This document shows positions 61,134 to 64,000 of a stretch of DNA of 64,000 nucleotides, one piece after another (position 1 is the first letter of the stretch; every line of letters starts with the position of its first letter). The position numbers and the translations under genes were made by a program. The notes under the pieces are model-generated. The model saw only the letters and a program-made list of their open reading frames with translations. It did no database searches and was not told where the DNA came from. The stretch is from Parafrankia discariae (GTDB lineage Bacteria; Actinomycetota; Actinomycetes; Frankiales; Frankiaceae): assembly GCF_000373365.1 (NCBI RefSeq), contig NZ_KB891126.1, forward strand, positions 62,106 through 126,105, read 5' to 3'.

Positions 61134-63007
61134 TGATACCTGAGTCCATGCCCGGCCCCCGCCCGCCGGGCGGGCCGGTGGACGTCCCGTCGACCAGGGT
61201 GACCCGCCTGCACGCCCGGGTGGTGGCGAAACTGACCGGCGTCGACGAGTCCGCCCGCAGCCTGCGCTTCTTCGCCGACCAGGGGCGGGTGATCACCGCC
61301 CTGGTCGGCCTGTCGGTCATCGGTTCGGTCGCGGTCGCGGCCGGCCCGTTCCTGCTGCGCCACCTCATCGACGACTCCCTGCCCACCGGACAGGTCGGCG
61401 ACCTCGTCGTCCCGGTCCTTCTCCTGTGCGTCCTGCTGGTGTTCGAGTCGGCCGTGCTTGCCACCCGAATGGCACTCATCGCCCGACTCGGCGCCGTGAT
61501 CACAGTGCGGACCCGGCAGGCGATCAACGCCCATCTGCAACGCCTGCCCTTCGGCTTCTTCCCCCGCAGTCAGCAGGGCGAGGTGATGACGGTGATGTCC
61601 ACCGACGTCATCACCGCCCAGTACGCGGTCTCCGCCGTTGTCCAGGCGGTGATCTGCCGGGTGGCGGACATCGCCGTCGGTACCGCCGTCGTCTTCGTGC
61701 TGGACTGGCGGCTCAGCCTGGCCGTCATGGTCTTCGCCCCCGCCACACTCCTGATCATGAAATCCGGTCGTCGCCGTCTCGCCGGCATCTCCCACCGTCA
61801 GCGAGAGCTCGACGGCCAGCTCATGGCCCAGGTGGCGGACACCTCCTCGGTCTCGGGCGCGCTGCACGTCCGGCTGTTCGACCGGGCGGACCACGAATGC
61901 GACCGCTTCGACGCCGCCGCCGCCGAACTGCTGGACGCCAGCCGCGAGCAGGCCCAGCTGACCTCGCGGGTTCGCCTCGTCGTGAACCTCGGCATCGTCA
62001 TGACGATGACGGTGGTCGTCACCCTCGGCGCCTGGCTGGTCTCCACCGGACACACCTCGCTCGGTACCGTCGCCGCGCTCGGTGGGGCGCTCCTCGTCTC
62101 CTTCGGCCCGCTCGCCTCCGCCGTCGAGCTCCGTTCCGAGCTCTCCAGCGCCGGCGCGTCGTTCCGTCGGATCTTCGCCCTGCTCGACCTCCCGGCGGAC
62201 ACCGCGGGCCCTGCGGTAATCGCGGACTCTCCGCGGGTCCCCGCCGCGTCGGCGCCGGATCTCACCCTTGACGACATCTGGTTCTCCTATGACATCGCCA
62301 CCACCACCCTGGACGGCGACGACGCGGCATGGAACCTGCGCGGTGTCACCCTGCGGGTCGCGCCAGGGTCGACGACCGCGGTCGTCGGGGCCAGCGGCGC
62401 CGGCAAGACGACCATCACCTACATCGCCAGCGGCATCCACCGTCCCCAGCACGGCGCCATCCGGCTTGGCGGCGTGGCCCTGGACGAGATCCCGTCATCC
62501 GAACTGCATTCGCTGATCGGGGTCGTTCCCCAGGATCCGCACCTGTTTCACGACACCATCGCGGCGAACCTGCGCTACGGACGGCTCGACGCCACCGACG
62601 ACGAACTGCGCGAGGCGCTCGACGCGGCCAATCTCTCGGCGCTGCTCGACCGGCTGCCGGACGGGCTGCGCACCCGTGTCGGCGCCCGCGGCTACCGGCT
62701 CTCCGGCGGCGAGCGCCAGCGGCTCGCCATCGCCCGTGTCCTGCTGCAGTCGCCCCGGGTGCTGATCCTCGACGAGGCCACCTCGGCGCTGGACACCGTC
62801 TCCGAGGCGGCCGTCCGTGCCGCGCTCGACCGGCTCGCGGTCGGCCGGACCTGCCTGGTCATCGCGCACCGGCTCTCCACCGTGATCGACGCCGACCGCA
62901 TCTACGTCATGGACCACGGCCGGGTGGTCGAGGACGGCACCCACGGTGAGTTGCTCGCCGACGGTGGCGCCTACGCCCGCCTGTACCGCCCGGTCGCGGC
63001 GGGTTGA
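61133..63007 (+). CDS. ABC exporter, fused membrane and ATPase domains
   Basis: 624 residues from GTG 61133 (ATG at 61148 possible). About six membrane helices lie in residues 55-330 (for example VITALVGLSVIGSVAVAAGPFLL and LVVPVLLLCVLLVFESAVL), with the coupling segment LQRLPFGFFPRSQQGEVMT. The ATPase domain has Walker A GASGAGKTT, signature LSGGERQRLAIARVLL, Walker B VLILDEATSALD and H-loop IAHRLST. It is an MsbA-like half-transporter that would act as a homodimer to export a drug or lipid. It starts 47 bp after the A-PCP-TE gene on the same strand, so it probably exports the product or gives self-protection. Confidence 0.92.
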   Translation: MIPESMPGPRPPGGPVDVPSTRVTRLHARVVAKLTGVDESARSLRFFADQGRVITALVGLSVIGSVAVAAGPFLLRHLIDDSLPTGQVGDLVVPVLLLCVLLVFESAVLATRMALIARLGAVITVRTRQAINAHLQRLPFGFFPRSQQGEVMTVMSTDVITAQYAVSAVVQAVICRVADIAVGTAVVFVLDWRLSLAVMVFAPATLLIMKSGRRRLAGISHRQRELDGQLMAQVADTSSVSGALHVRLFDRADHECDRFDAAAAELLDASREQAQLTSRVRLVVNLGIVMTMTVVVTLGAWLVSTGHTSLGTVAALGGALLVSFGPLASAVELRSELSSAGASFRRIFALLDLPADTAGPAVIADSPRVPAASAPDLTLDDIWFSYDIATTTLDGDDAAWNLRGVTLRVAPGSTTAVVGASGAGKTTITYIASGIHRPQHGAIRLGGVALDEIPSSELHSLIGVVPQDPHLFHDTIAANLRYGRLDATDDELREALDAANLSALLDRLPDGLRTRVGARGYRLSGGERQRLAIARVLLQSPRVLILDEATSALDTVSEAAVRAALDRLAVGRTCLVIAHRLSTVIDADRIYVMDHGRVVEDGTHGELLADGGAYARLYRPVAAG

Positions 63008-63031
63008 GCCCGTCCGCGGCTCAACCCGCCG
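62997..63031. terminator. Bidirectional terminator at the end of the AHBA locus
   Basis: Perfect 14-bp arms (62997-63010 and 63018-63031) and a 7-nt loop. It covers the exporter stop codon and ends 3 bp before the convergent regulator stop at 63034. Confidence 0.75.
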
Positions 63032-63033
63032 TC

Positions 63034-63630
63034 TCATGTGCGGGATCCCGCCGGACGGGCACGCACGTGCAGGCGTTCCCCCTGCGGGCCGAACAGGCTG
63101 ATGGCCTCAACCGGCTCCGGGCCCGGATTGCTGAACGCGTGCGGGACGTGTGTGTCGAACTCGGCGACCTCGCCTGCGGTCAGGATGACTTCCCGGTCGC
63201 CCAGAAGCAGGTGCAGCCGGCCGGACAACACGTAGATCCATTCGTAGCCCTCGTGCGTCTGCGGTTCCCTCGCACAGGTCGGCCAGCCGGGCGGAAAGAT
63301 CATTTTGAATGACCGCAGCCCGCCTGGACGCCTCGTCAGCGGTACGACGGTCATTCCGTTGCGCTCGACCGGCCGCGGGAGCACCCGTGGGTCGCCCGTC
63401 GGCGGCGTGCCGACGAGCTCGTCGAGCGGAACCTGGTAGGCCTTCGCGAGAGGGAGCAGCAGCTCCAGAGTCAGCCGGCGCTGCCCGGACTCCAACCGCG
63501 ACAGCGTGCTGACCGAGATCCCGGTGGCGCGGGAGAGCGCGGGAAGAGTAGTCCCGTTCTGCTTGCGCAGCGCGCGCAGCCGCGGCCCCACCGCGGCCAG
63601 CACAGCCTCAACGCCCTGTTCGGCTCCCAC
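63034..63630 (-). CDS. XRE-family regulator with C-terminal cupin domain
   Basis: About 198 residues; GTG at 63630 or 63636. The HTH is VGPRLRALRKQNGTTLPALSRATGISVSTLSRLESGQRRLTLELLLPLAKAY (about residues 13-64). A cupin barrel follows (about 120-190): HEGYEWIYVLSGRLHLLLGDREVILTAGEVAEFDTHVPHAFSNPG, with metal-ligand-like His and Glu. Such proteins sense a small molecule or polyamine-like ligand and control an adjacent enzyme. It lies 100 bp behind a PLP aminotransferase gene on the same strand, more likely its partner than the convergent AHBA exporter. Confidence 0.9.
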   Translation of the reverse strand: MGAEQGVEAVLAAVGPRLRALRKQNGTTLPALSRATGISVSTLSRLESGQRRLTLELLLPLAKAYQVPLDELVGTPPTGDPRVLPRPVERNGMTVVPLTRRPGGLRSFKMIFPPGWPTCAREPQTHEGYEWIYVLSGRLHLLLGDREVILTAGEVAEFDTHVPHAFSNPGPEPVEAISLFGPQGERLHVRARPAGSRT

Positions 63631-63730
63631 AACCACCCCACCACTCTCGCCCTGAATCTGCCGTCCTGGCGCGGTAGCCGTCGGTGGCCGCCGCCAGGGA
63701 CGCCGGGGCATGCCCAGCGACTGACCGTCT

Positions 63731-64000
63731 TCAACGGAGTGCTTCGGCCAACCTGGTCATCCCTTCCGCGATCTCCGCCGGGCTGTGCGTGGTGAAGGAC
63801 AAGCGCAGCGTCGCGACATCCGCCGGCCCGGCGTAGAACGGCGCTCCGGGAACGTAGGCCACCTGGCTCCTGACCGCAGCCGGGAGCAGGGCCCCGGCGT
63901 CATAGCCATCGGGCAGCCTGGCCCAGACGAACATCCCGCCCTCCGGTCGGTTCCACGTACTGCCCGCCGGCAGTGCTCGGGGAAGCCCGGCCAGGAGGGC
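63731..64000 (-). CDS. PLP-dependent class I/II aminotransferase, C-terminal end
   Basis: The frame is open to the window edge, so only the last ~89 residues are present. NRPEGGMFVWARLPDG, AYVPGAPFY and TLRLSFTTHSPAEIAEGMTRLAEAL match the C-terminal small domain of LysN/MocR-type aminotransferases (the Arg in TLRLSF binds the substrate carboxylate). The PLP lysine and the presence or absence of a GntR domain lie outside. It is followed by an XRE-cupin regulator gene on the same strand. Confidence 0.8.
   Translation of the reverse strand, partial: ALLAGLPRALPAGSTWNRPEGGMFVWARLPDGYDAGALLPAAVRSQVAYVPGAPFYAGPADVATLRLSFTTHSPAEIAEGMTRLAEALR

Overview
The window is about 73% GC, gene-dense and entirely bacterial. 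The protein families point to an actinobacterium: mycothiol-type DinB/MDMPI proteins, an F420-type PPOX protein, LtrA, an MT0933-like small protein, DUF2252, steroid/fatty-acid-type acyl-CoA dehydrogenases, a SigJ/ECF41-like sigma factor and many GTG starts. A Frankia-like soil or plant-associated lineage is my best guess from the mix; the sequence does not prove it. I see no tRNA, rRNA, CRISPR array, insertion sequence or phage module.

Left part (1-27,250): mostly short catabolic or accessory operons. They include two alpha/beta hydrolases, a single acyl-CoA dehydrogenase and an SDR, an LtrA membrane protein, a LysR regulator, an enoyl-CoA hydratase translationally coupled to a hydrolase, a coupled acyl-CoA dehydrogenase pair, an oxidoreductase/ECF sigma pair, a carotenoid-oxygenase-family protein divergent from a 3-hydroxyisobutyrate-dehydrogenase-like gene, a CMD/TauD dioxygenase/3Fe-4S ferredoxin string, a CYTH protein, a TetR gene divergent from a UGM-like flavoprotein with tandem operators, and a PadR/permease-prefix membrane protein pair.

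Middle (27,250-50,400): cobalamin-dependent methionine synthase metH, preceded by a leader that closely matches an S-adenosylhomocysteine (SAH) riboswitch. Then come a secreted or anchored lytic-transglycosylase-like protein, a VOC protein divergent from a WYL regulator over a perfect 11-bp-arm operator, a DUF2252 protein, MarR/MFS efflux, a two-component system divergent from an ABC/FtsX exporter, a large uncharacterised protein, and a GH6 cellulase-family enzyme.

Right part (50,850-63,007), the most interesting region: an aminoshikimate/AHBA (3-amino-5-hydroxybenzoate) locus. It holds AHBA synthase (RifK type), RifL-type oxidoreductase, RifM-type phosphatase, RifN-type ROK kinase, RifI-type shikimate/quinate dehydrogenase, RifG-type aminodehydroquinate synthase and a type II dehydroquinase-family protein (RifJ role). 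These sit next to a stand-alone adenylation-carrier-thioesterase (A-PCP-TE) enzyme and an ABC exporter. There is no polyketide synthase in the window, and the adenylation pocket lacks the Asp that anchors an alpha-amino group. I infer that AHBA or a relative is made, activated on the carrier protein, released (perhaps as an ester, amide or oligomer) by the thioesterase, and exported. A dedicated aminoDAHP synthase (RifH) is not in the window. The right edge carries an XRE-cupin regulator and the end of a PLP aminotransferase that runs off the window.

Many convergent gene ends carry long perfect hairpins, and several divergent promoters carry clean inverted repeats; these are listed individually.
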